Positions 13,201-19,493 of a stretch of 27,215 nucleotides of DNA are shown piece after piece. The notes beneath the pieces were generated by a model, which was not told the origin of the DNA, searched no databases, and was given only the letters and a program-made list of their open reading frames with translations. Source of the DNA: Lenisia limosa (taxonomy: Eukaryota > Breviatea); contig LPNZ01009902.1 of the NCBI GenBank assembly GCA_001655205.1, positions 1 to 27,215 of the forward strand, read 5' to 3'. The position numbers were made by a program, and so were the translations under genes. Every line of letters begins with the position of its first letter. Position 1 is the first letter of the stretch.

Positions 13201-15633
13201 GCGACAGTGGCAGTGGCAGTTTCACTGGGGATGACGTTACACATGGACGTGTTGGCGTGGAAGTAGTAGCCCGGGTCACACGTCGGCTCACGCGACGGAA
13301 ACAGACACGTGGCATGAAGCACAGGACAGATAGTACAAGGCCCGCCTGGGACGCCATACCACCCATCGCGGCACAGACACTGCGTTTTGTTGACGGCTCC
13401 AAGTACGCCACCGGTGACGGTGTTCTCGGGACAACTCAGACAGTCTGCCTGAAGCTCAATGGGGTTGTACGTGTCGAGAGGACATTTCGAGCACGCAACA
13501 GAGCTGAAACGTGAGGAGGAGCACCAAACTGCTTACAATTGTCCGGAGTATTCACCGGCAGGACACGGGTCGCAGAACTCAGTTCCGTTGTTTGGAGCAA
13601 AAGCTCCCTCAGGGCACAGAAGGCATTCAAAGAGGTCTGCGGTGGGGGTGTACTTTCCAGGGTCGCAATTGATGCAGGGACCAACAACACTCTCGAGATA
13701 TTGGCCATTGTTGCAGATGGGAACCCAGTTGGCGTACCGGGATACGAGCTGAAGAGCGTCAGTGTTGGGGCAATGGAATAGAGTTAACCCACCTTGGTGT
13801 CATCGGCAACGAGAACAATTCCAACTTCCCACACTCCTGGCGAATGCCCAGTGTAATTCAGGCTCCAATATCCTTTGCTGTCAGAACTCTTAGGCTCCTT
13901 ACCATTCCCCTCGTTGATAAACTCGTATGTGATATCTCCTGGTTCAGCAAGCTGAGAAAAGGGCATCAATTTAAACGTCACATTCAGCTCATGGTATCCT
14001 AAAGAGTCATGTTTATCGCATTCCGAGAACAAACCGTCAACTTGCGCGTCGTCGTAAATATCATAAGTTAAAAAACGAAGATATCTACAAAGTCAAACAG
14101 CAATATTTGTGAAGCCTCCATGCGCTCGCCACTCACTGCGACTCCTCAACAGTCCTGTCCTCAAGCAGAGGGAACGAAGCATTTGTTGGCCCTGCTGCTG
14201 GCTCATGGGGGTAGACCTGGAGAATAAGTATCGCCCAGAACCTCAAGCCCAGATAACTCTGGAATCCCGGCGCACATAGAACCAGTTTCTTTCGGTACCA
14301 TCTTTGTAGTGCGTGACTTCAGCACCATCACTGATGCGCCACATGTAGTGGGTGTAGTTTCCTAAAAAGTAAGATCCGGCGGAGAACTAACCGGAGGCGA
14401 GGGTCAAACTATAACGGTGCCTGTAGGTGCTTATCCACATGTTGCGGTTACTGTATTTCAAAACTCCTCCTCTAAAAATGTGTCAGATAGAAAAAGTCAA
14501 CTACTAACTCTTCGTATAAGTTGAACTTGTAGTCCTCCAGTTGATACTGCAGGTAAGCTTTTTCTTCCGTTTGGGTGACACACTCCAGTCTGCACGATAA
14601 AATCAGAAAACACAGGAGTCACACCAGTCAGCTAGACAAACCTGAACCGCACTCCTGACAGTGGGCGAGCGGCGTCAGGTCTCCAAAACGTGTTATTGAC
14701 GCTCACGGCTCCAACCGACTGCCGCGTAAAATGGAAAAACCAAAGCCTACCTGGAAGTGTTTGGTGGGGACTTCAATGGTAGAGAGAGGGTCTGTGATAT
14801 TTTGGATGTAAAGCTGGAGACAGTTCCTGAAGAGGTCAATCGCTTGGCAAGGCAAGGGATGAAACGTACCTGTTCCAACTGGTGTACAGCCAGATGTCCA
14901 CGGGATGGAAGCCCTCCGTGAGATACTACAAATAAGATCAACCAATAGCTAGCCTACAATGTTGTGCTGCTGGCCATCGGACATACAGAGCGTGTGGCTC
15001 TCAGGGAAGCCGAAAGTCATTGTACCTAAACGTCAGATGACGCAGACGACCAACCAATCGTTGCGTTGGCTCCCCTCCTCGACTCCATTGAAAACGCATA
15101 AGTGCCGTTTCCTTCAACTGAAATCTCTCCTAGACAATAAAAACGACTTTTGGTCACCAACCCGTTGCCCGCATGAAGAAGGCGTCTCTGTAATACCAGG
15201 GGCGATATGGGATTGTGGCTTGATGATGGATGATATGGTCGGCGGGAAGCGTTTCATTGGGGAAACTGTTCTCAAAGTAGGAACCATGGTACAGTTCCAA
15301 CTTAAGCCCGTATACGTGGCCATCTTTGAGTGGAGCAATGTAGGCTGAGGAAAAATGAACATTTCGACTGTTTAAAAAAAAACAGGAGATGAAACCGATC
15401 TTTAAAGAAAAAATCTAAAAAGCTGATTTAGGACAGGAAAGCTGGGAGAAGGCATGAGATGGAGGGCCTTGAAGCCATAAAGTTGAAGAAGAACCAATCA
15501 CAAAACCAAGCCTAAAATTACAGGTAAATTTTAAGCATTTGATAATTATACCCTGCTTACAGAAGGCAACAACTTGTCCTGTGAAAAACAGCAACAGCGA
15601 CAGAATCAATGGAAGCCCCATTGTAGCCTTCAT
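1..15633 (-). CDS. Giant multi-exon receptor: PA14, filamin-like and Cys-rich repeats, polytopic membrane domain, class III cyclase homology domain (3' end off window)
   Basis: A continuous chain of minus-strand exons separated by short GT-AG introns runs from an ATG at 15633 to the left edge. Wherever exon phases were checked (15633-14751, about 2300-2030 and 1405-1) they join in frame. Domain order is signal peptide, PA14, alternating filamin/Ig-like and GCC2/GCC3 cysteine-rich blocks, EGF-like juxtamembrane cysteines, multi-pass membrane region, helical linker, cyclase homology domain. By family knowledge such a protein would sit in the plasma membrane, bind an extracellular ligand (PA14 domains often bind glycans) and carry a cyclic-nucleotide module inside the cell. 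Nine N gaps (1445-1528, 3121-3308, 3690-3935, 4237-4455, 4633-4794, 7795-8012, 8629-8765, 11735-11877, 12240-12431) hide some exon ends, so it could be two adjacent genes. The unbroken logic from secreted N terminus to membrane domain to cytosolic domain favours one. The stop codon is not in the window. Confidence 0.72.
1316..1405 (-). other. Helical linker exon between membrane and cyclase domains
   Basis: A 90-nt exon, flanked by a CTTAG acceptor and a GTTTCA donor, encodes TYRKQQAQDKQNQLRQVELD and LVAVCGRI. It is charged, Gln-rich and shows heptad-like Leu/Val spacing, so it probably forms a short helix or coiled coil. Class III cyclases commonly have such a signalling helix between the membrane part and the catalytic domain, and act as dimers. 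The donor is not ideal, so the exact end is tentative. Confidence 0.5.
1582..3404 (-). other. Polytopic membrane domain of the giant receptor
   Basis: At least seven hydrophobic segments follow the cysteine-rich part: ILAIPCIVATTYFTLFLL, LLFPFVLAIFFLAANILM, INVFVYFMTLFYPLITIAAL, WFPLVAACVLGYGLGIPAFV (joined in frame across a 55-nt intron), VLVLTSFLYFTTTVFQIMFG, SLASSFLILFFALAFV, and NNFSHWFLICVVWALIFF. Conserved features of the multi-pass module often found C-terminal to GCC2/GCC3 repeats are visible: the LNMDI.AIPC segment, a loop with two cysteines (KCTEQ...YECYG), LVKNRHRL, then RYNRRRYLWELTIIIRK. The gap at 3121-3308 may hide one more helix. The stretch 2870-3310 is otherwise intronic and A/T-rich. 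Confidence 0.7.
2984..3030. repeat. A/T-rich simple repeat (ATACAT/TATAA units)
   Basis: Short tandem runs of TATAA followed by CATA units (for example CATACATACATAACATACAT) lie in a receptor intron. The stretch is low-complexity and carries no coding. Confidence 0.7.
3405..4860 (-). other. Last beta strands, cysteine-rich block 5 and EGF-like juxtamembrane segment
   Basis: Minus-strand exons between gaps encode VEVRQLPYEDGDNIIIP, FTVQVRAQFAGSHMYGSPKA ending in VGSVCPLGS, then CPVFQCASCPEFTTTALVEG and CICSPGYYGLNGGPCEAC. An exon starting at 3675 gives FYNCLPAESCLGRNECDEGY and EGIDCGKCA, which follows the 'C.gg..C.eGy.G.lCg.Ca' pattern seen just before the membrane domain in many protist cysteine-rich receptors. 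An exon near 3405-3470 gives LNGECVECPQYVWLVFV, the last cysteines running straight into a hydrophobic segment. Three gaps (3690-3935, 4237-4455, 4633-4794) hide parts. Confidence 0.67.
4903..4940 (-). repeat. Dispersed intronic repeat A, copy 1
   Basis: This segment (core on the plus strand AGCAATGAGAAATAAAA followed by AAGGTTGTATC) recurs at 21171-21206 with about two differences, and more loosely at 7074-7109. All copies lie in non-coding DNA of minus-strand genes and in the same orientation relative to transcription. Here it lies 33 bp from repeat B. Confidence 0.7.
4973..5050 (-). repeat. Dispersed intronic repeat B, copy 1
   Basis: Begins AAAAAAAGACTGAATTTC on the plus strand and ends GGGAAGCC, with a 14-bp perfect palindrome AAATATCGATATTT in the middle. 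The copy at 9151-9218 shares more than three quarters of positions by eye. It lies just inside a receptor intron, close to its donor, with the same orientation as the other copy. Confidence 0.65.
5054..5880 (-). other. Filamin/Ig-like block 5
   Basis: Exons encode TILPGELVAGVYSEIIL, AVSQEGIYKTSGGNVWKITV, NNGTLLVSLVSQ, AVDISIELTSNSPGNAGDYE followed by VTFEMTTGKYPG, and ILTPFDAFDNQNLDGVLG. The G.Y.v.v and 'D.fdN' patterns match filamin-like sandwiches. The exon ends at GTGNFT; the following intron may start with GT and a run of 10 G (minus strand), or the donor may be the GTAAGT about 30 nt further on. The area 5880-6000 carries no coding that I can support. Confidence 0.55.
6000..6904 (-). other. 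Cysteine-rich block 4
   Basis: It opens with YWQPLCVPGQELATMSGPC and continues CQACPGGQYAPAEALGQTEC, CPMGYFTNST, CYACDLGTFAPNNGSSFC, CKPCPDGALCPHGE, CLGGTYATENTCLPC and CPFGGVCPVGVLPYPAPGF. The APNNG(T/S)xFC motif is shared almost exactly with block 1, which supports module duplication. The last exon ends in an acidic stretch, MQVNDDPYEFELVP. Confidence 0.7.
6905..8012 (-). other. Filamin-like repeat block 4
   Basis: Next to the gap (7795-8012) the minus strand reads YFIAGISPPGGSDWEVTLEM and then DRYDGTYVIKYTPTVAGVFQ, an almost textbook filamin repeat core ('D.gDGtY.v.YtPt.aG.y'). After an intron the sequence gives IANSPFNVTIFSS, the repeat's closing strand, and a new repeat start, HFTIFARDQFDNVYDDVD. 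A final stretch, GVGMYNVTYAVTRPMLLVVT, leads to cysteine block 4. This is the clearest filamin signature in the window. Confidence 0.72.
7074..7109 (-). repeat. Dispersed intronic repeat A, copy 2 (diverged)
   Basis: It shares the AATGAGAAA start, an A-rich middle and the AAGGTTGTATC end with the other copies but has lost GC near its start and varies in the length of the A run. It lies between exons of the giant receptor gene. Confidence 0.55.
8150..9010 (-). other. Cysteine-rich block 3
   Basis: It opens with WRPYCLVGTALASSIGPCEQ, matching the opening signature of the other blocks, then FQNEADQSSCKLCKAGEW. After the gap at 8629-8765 come CSPGTYNPDAGTASCIDC and YSALAGAANCTICPNSTTT, then YGMYGPAGGDSCKDC and the closing KGICVFPTLVPSC. 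Spacing is again of GCC2/GCC3 type. The DNA at about 8250-8450 lies between exons and is A/T-rich intron. Confidence 0.67.
9065..10021 (-). other. Filamin-like repeat block 3
   Basis: An exon starting at 10021 reads AYNSLGNVQQEGLDAF, the start of a filamin-type repeat (A...GN...G.D.F). Further exons read VYELGDYEIDIQWQDP (the 'G.Y.v.v' strand), GSFEIHAVDQWGNEVPDEDY (another repeat start), VTLTYTSVVNG, and GTHKIDYDIAIGAEVRFLI, which leads into cysteine block 3. Introns here are longer, and that at about 9085-9235 carries a dispersed repeat. The gap-free DNA still leaves exon borders near 9360-9480 and 9790-9900 uncertain. Confidence 0.6.
9151..9218 (-). repeat. Dispersed intronic repeat B, copy 2
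   Basis: Second copy, starting AAAAAAGACTGAATTTCTCG and ending AGTGAAGCC on the plus strand, about 8 bp shorter in the middle than copy 1. It is in a longer intron of the giant receptor, again in the same orientation relative to the gene. A diverged A-like stretch precedes it near 9098-9125. Confidence 0.62.
10007..10058 (-). repeat. 26-bp tandem duplication covering a splice acceptor
   Basis: The 26-bp unit at 10007-10032 is repeated at 10033-10058 with one difference. On the coding strand each unit contains a pyrimidine-rich stretch, an AG and the exon start GCCTACAACAG. Only the downstream acceptor (exon from 10021) keeps the filamin frame, because 26 is not a multiple of three. Confidence 0.75.
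10440..11300 (-). other. Cysteine-rich block 2 (GCC2/GCC3-like)
   Basis: Minus-strand exons encode WQPHCLAGFSLDTVVGPC, then CPAGWFSET, CPLNWFAEFSELGTTEC, CAPGKQTFHIGSDVC, CVPGYYAYPSVEGQAEC, CLVGTAVANSSAVVCDDC, and CQSGSHGPTGDTNCTVC, ending with the closing signature ATCVFPNTLEPLCDPDY. Cysteine spacing follows the ephrin-receptor-like pattern. The segment shares its opening and closing signatures with block 1. The region 10900-11050 includes an intron and an uncertain exon end. Confidence 0.7.
11395..12223 (-). other. Filamin-like repeat block 2 of the giant receptor
   Basis: An exon starts at 12223 right after a poly-C stretch and CAG (VGGGEIVNITVASGPD). Further on the sequence reads GEYSIEMSIINGYGETKVIE and then GSPFAVTVNPALPSHL. 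The GSPFxVTV ending is the hallmark of a filamin/ABP280 repeat. Before and after the gap at 11735-11877 there is a new repeat start, LTVSIHARDAFGNDYPDTDF, with the family's 'A.D.fGN' motif. A last beta stretch, ANITLVYQPIVAPLHTITMT, leads to cysteine block 2. Filamin repeats are Ig-like sandwiches best known from cytosolic actin cross-linkers. Here they lie downstream of a signal peptide and are presumably extracellular. Confidence 0.65.
12432..13199 (-). other. Weakly coding stretch between blocks 1 and 2 (mostly intronic)
   Basis: Little convincing coding is seen here. One candidate minus-strand exon lies near 12490-12570 (reading LVRALSISFDPLGGRML). Another short one may lie near 12870-12900 after a CTTCTAG acceptor. 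The rest is A/T-rich with homopolymer A/T runs near 12730-12800 and looks like one or two long introns. It is unusually long for this gene. Confidence 0.3.
13200..13748 (-). other. Cysteine-rich block 1 (GCC2/GCC3, ephrin-receptor-like)
   Basis: The exon beginning at 13748, after a 44-nt intron, opens with WVPICNNGQYLESVVGPC and continues with CxxC pairs spaced as in GCC2/GCC3 ephrin-receptor-like repeats: CDPGKYTP, CLLCPEGAFAPNNGTEFC, CDPCPAGEYS. After a short intron come CSKCPLDTYNP, CLSCPENTVTGG, CLCRDGWYGVPGGPC, and the closing signature ATCLFPSREPTCDPGYY. These modules are disulfide-bonded extracellular spacers. The opening W.P.C...GPC and the closing C.FP...CDPGY motifs recur in the later blocks, so this is one unit of a higher-order repeat. 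Confidence 0.72.
13793..14718 (-). other. Extracellular segment after PA14, ending in an Ig/filamin-like beta domain
   Basis: Several short exons follow the PA14 domain (acceptors near 14718, 14600, 14478, 14362, 14220 and 14090). The first part includes SVNNTFWRPDAARPLSGVR and YTHYMWRISDGAEVTHY and is not recognised. The last exon encodes a beta-rich stretch, YHELNVTFKLMPFSQL and further on GYWSLNYTGHSPGVWEVGIV. That has the 'G.W.v.y....pG.y.v.v' cadence of an extracellular Ig or filamin-type sandwich and leads directly into the first cysteine block, as happens at the other blocks. N-glycosylation sequons (NNT, NYT, NVT) support an extracellular location. The exact exon borders in 14040-14640 are tentative. 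Confidence 0.5.
14751..15344 (-). other. PA14-like domain of the giant receptor (exons 2-6)
   Basis: Five exons (15162-15344, 15055-15129, 14958-15025, 14870-14925, 14751-14826) join in frame across introns of 32, 29, 32 and 43 nt. The product has PA14 features in order: an opening VYGLKLELYHGSYFENS, a central beta strand GTYAFSMESRRGANA where PA14 domains place their ligand-facing strands, and the closing pattern LTEGFHPVDIWLYTSW, which matches the family's 'L..G.hpi.i.y' strand. It spans about residues 30-177 of the precursor. PA14 domains fold as beta barrels and occur in adhesins, glycosidases and toxins, often binding carbohydrate. No exact ligand can be deduced. Confidence 0.7.
15561..15633 (-). 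other. Exon 1 of the giant receptor: start codon and signal peptide
   Basis: The first exon encodes MKATMGLPLILSLLLFF followed by TGQVVAF, a typical secretory signal with a short polar start, a Leu/Phe-rich core and a small-residue cleavage region (VVA). It ends in phase 1 at a GTAAGC donor. The next exon, starting at 15344 after a TTTTTCCTCAG acceptor, restores the frame into the PA14-like domain. This start was chosen because no upstream coding is visible and the peptide is an excellent signal sequence. A second Met at codon 5 could also serve. The first intron (15345-15560) is about 216 nt, far longer than the next five. Confidence 0.75.
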
Positions 15634-15982
15634 TTCTGTTTAATGCTAAAAAAAAGGCTATAACTGCGCAGATTTTTACTGAATACGTGTTACATTCTGT
15701 GACAAACTTTCTAAACTGGATTAGTTAAATATATAATTTATACTGCTGACTGCTTTGAATCACACAAGATTTTTTGATATATGAGTGTGAGAAAAAAAAT
15801 AAACAGCTTCCGATGGTCACGGCGCCGCAGCTTTTAACGTTTACGCAGCCCGGTAATTAGTACGGTACGGGGCTTCTTTATAAGTAAAAATGTTGTCAAG
15901 TTTCAATTTTTTCGTGTTTTGTTCTAGTTCTAAGATTGAAACTCTTTAAACTTTAACATTTATTTTTTATAACCTTCACAAA
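15634..15982. promoter_or_regulatory. Shared divergent intergenic region between the giant receptor and AIP1
   Basis: The 349 bp between the two start codons hold no coding that I can see. The region is A/T-rich with poly-A and poly-T tracts and must contain both 5' UTRs and promoters. No clear TATA box or known element stands out. The AIP1 side has a pyrimidine-rich stretch about 15-80 nt before the ATG. Confidence 0.5.
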
Positions 15983-18900
15983 ATGTCTTACGGACTTAGT
16001 GAGTTCTAAGCCTTATATCGTGATTTAACATTCAGAAAACATCTATGCTGCCTGCCCTAACACTATCCGTGGCCAAGCTCACCATATGGGAGCTCACCCC
16101 AAGAAAAACCAAAAGTTTCTGTATTGCTGTGGAAACCATGTTGTTATTCGTGACATGAAGGTGGGTAACTTGTGTATCTGAGTATTGTCATTTAAATAGG
16201 ACCCTCTCATCTCCGATGTTTACTATGATCATTCTGCTCAAACTACTGTCGCTCGTTACTCCCCTTCTGGATACTACATTGCTTCTGGAGGTGAGTCAGG
16301 GCGGTGATACATTTTATTTCTTCTCCTCGCGCCTGATTTTCAAATTTTGTGATTCCCCTAACATGATTGCAGATGTTACCGGTACCATCCGTATCTGGGA
16401 TACTGTTAACGCTGAGCACATCTGCAAAATTGAGCTTCGGTTTGGAATGGGTGCAAAGGGGAAGATGCCTTATTATTATTATTATATTCCTTTCTCACGG
16501 AGCAGCCCTCTCTCAAGCCAGATTACTGACATTGCCTGGTCTGAGGATTCACAGCGCATTGTTGTGTGTGGTGAAGGCAAAGAATGGTATGTGTGGTGTT
16601 CAAAAGACCAACTTATCCTTTAGCTTCTCCAAGGTATTTGTCTTTGACACTGGTGCCACCATCGGTGACATGTCTGGACACAGCAAGAACATCAACTCTT
16701 GTGATTTCAAGCAGGTAAGCCGGACTATGGTTCTTCGCTATTGATATGTCGGTTTTTACAACCAAAGTTTGAAATAAACGATTCCGTGATTTCTGTTTAG
16801 ACCCGTCCCTTCCGCATTGTCACCGGTTCTGAGGATCTCAAGGTTGGTGCATGAATTAATAATCTCATTCTCATATCGATTGTTTATAGTCCAGGTCAAC
16901 TTCTACCAAGGCCCTCCTTTCAAGTTCAATACCAGCCATTCAGTGAGCAGAATATGGCTTTCTACTAACATTTGCCTGTTATCATGTTCGAACCTCCTAT
17001 TGACCGTTTGTAGACTCATGAGCGTTTTGTGAACTGCGTCCGCTTCTCTCCCGACGGTACCAAATTCGTTTCCGTCGCCTCTGACATGAAGGTAAGGCAT
17101 TTCCCCGTGCTAGACGCAACCGAAATTTCGTTTCTACTATTTGACACAAAAGCTTCTCCCTATGATGGTTTGTAATGATGTCAGGGATTCCTCTATGACG
17201 GCAAGACCGGAGAGGCTCTCGAGACTAAACTGGAAGGCCACACCGGCGCCATCTACGCGTGTGCCTGGTCGCCTGACTCCAAGAAGGTACGCCACGGCAC
17301 ACTTTGCAGAGCTCTGTTGATGACCAACAAAGATTAAAAGATACTCGTGACCAAAATAGAATCCGTTTTTCTGGTACTTTCAAGGTTTACTGTGTTTGTA
17401 GATTGTCACCGCTTCCGCTGACAAGACTCTGAAGATCTGGAATGTTGAAGACGGCGCTTGTGAAAAGTGTGTTTGTTTTCTTTTTCTATTTCAAACATTT
17501 GACTGTCTATCTGTTCCAACTCTTTAGCACTCTCACCCTTGCCGCCAAGCCCACTGTTGATGACATGCAACTCGGCGTTTTATGGCAGGCCGACACCATC
17601 ATCTCCGTTTCCTTCAACGGCAACCTCAACTATTTTACTCCTGTACGCTTCTTATGATCCAAAATAACACCAAAAAAAAACACGGAAAATTACGCTACAA
17701 CCATACATGTGTGTATATCTTGCATTTGTTGCCTCTCCATGTCCACACGTCACAACCTAGGGACAGGACGGTATGCCTACCCGCGTGTTAACCGGACACA
17801 ACAAGAACGCCACGGCTGTTGCCTTTGATGCGGCCACTAACATGATCTTCTCCGGATCCACTGACGGCAAACTGTGTACGTTGTCTTGACGCACACCAAG
17901 GTCTCACTCTCCAGGCTCATGGAAGCTCGGTGAAGGATGTGGTCCTCGCTTTGAAGGAAAGATGCCCACTTCCAAGGTCGTCCAGATGAAGGTGAGCCAC
18001 AGGCTTGGATTCCGCTTTTCTCACCTCTTAGGTTGTTGGTGATAAGCTCTACGCTGCTTTCAATGCTGATATTCTCGAAGTCATCAACACTTCAACTTTG
18101 AAGATTGGGTGGGTAATACTGGTTGATACACCGCTCTTTGATATGTTGTTTNNNNNNNNNNNNNNNNNNNNNNNNNNNNNNNNNNNNNNNNNNNNNNNNN
18201 NNNNNNNNNNNNNNNNNNNNNNNNNNNNNNNNNTCAGCCCTGTGCGTTGCTACCGACGGAACTGTTGCGGTTTCTTGTCTGGGCGGCCAAGTGAGCTTCT
18301 TTTCGTTACTTTGAACAAATCGTGACAGTCCCTTATTAGTCAACTGTTCTCTCCCATTTATCATCGTACCAGGTCACCATTATTCGTGATGGAGCTGTTG
18401 TCAACACTATTGAAGTCAAGTACACCCCCCACGTACGCTGGAGTGATGGGATGCGGTGCTGCAGAGCGACAGGCCTAGGCTTTGTTTGTTTTGTTGTCAT
18501 CAACCCTCGNNNNNNNNNNNNNNNNNNNNNNNNNNNNNNNNNNNNNNNNNNNNNNNNNNNNNNNNNNNNNNNNNNNNNNNNNNNNNNNNNNNNNNNNNNN
18601 NNNNCCACGCTATGATGTCATGTGATTTATTTTTCTTGTACCTGACATTCCAGGCTGTTTCCATTCGTTCCGACGCTTCCGAAGTTGCTGTTGGCTCAGA
18701 CACGGGCAAAATCCACATCTACTCCCTCAAGTGAGTTCTGCAGTCTCAAGTCTCACTCTCCAGTGGCAGTGATCTCACCGAGACCAAGACCCTTGAACAC
18801 CATCGTGCTGCTATCACCGCTCTGTCTTATTCGAAATGTGGCGCCTGGCTCGCAGCCTCTGATGCCAAAAGAGAGGTGGGACTGCTGGTTAAACAATGTA

Positions 18901-19398
18901 GAAATGGAACATCAAACTCACTTTTCAATAAAAACAAGACCGTCACTTCTCTGATTTTTGTGTCCGGTTTCATTGCATAGGTTGTCGGGTGGTTCACTGA
19001 GACCTTCGAGGCCAAATTGACTGGATGGTGCTTCCACAGCAGCAAGGTTCTTGACCTTGCATGGGACGAGGATACTACTTACCTCGCTTCTGCCGGACTT
19101 GACAAGTTGGTCATTGAGCTTTTGGATTTTAGCATTGTTTTTTATGACTTGACCATTTAGCAATACCTTTATCTGGAGCGTTGAGAACCCCAAGACTCGC
19201 ATCAACATCAGACAGGCTCACCCCGGTAAGAAGATGCCATTTTTGCTGATGACTTCTTGTTTTCTTCTTTGGTCCACTGCTGCGCTGAGTGGATATTAAC
19301 GTGTTACAGGTGGAGTCAACGGAGTTGCCTGGGCCGGCAAGGACCTTGTGACTTGTGGTGCGGACTGCAACATCAAAACTTGGACTATCAAGCATTAA
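15983..19398 (+). CDS. AIP1: Actin-interacting protein 1 (AIP1/WDR1), WD40 protein
   Basis: Twenty-two exons join in frame from ATG 15983 to TAA 19398, giving roughly 590 residues, the usual length for the family (two seven-bladed WD40 propellers). Diagnostic AIP1 segments appear in order: [128 protein letters not shown], and at the end [17 protein letters not shown] with [11 protein letters not shown]1 promotes disassembly of cofilin-decorated actin filaments in the cytosol. Two introns hold gaps (18152-18233 and 18510-18604). The exon end near 18108 and exon start near 18234 are therefore unsure, and the donor at 16440 is weak. Other introns range from 33 to about 118 nt. It is divergent from the receptor gene and convergent with the next gene. 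Confidence 0.96.
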
Positions 19399-19493
19399 GT
19401 CTTCCTTTATCACCTTTATCAATATAATATTTATCTATACATTACTACTCGTAGTCACTCTACTACACAATCAAAAAAGAGTATAATTTTTGG
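19399..19493. other. Short convergent 3' region between AIP1 and its minus-strand neighbour
   Basis: Only 95 bp separate the two stop codons, so both 3' UTRs and polyadenylation signals must be packed here or overlap. The region is A/T-rich (for example ATCAATATAATATTTATC) and holds no gene. Confidence 0.6.
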
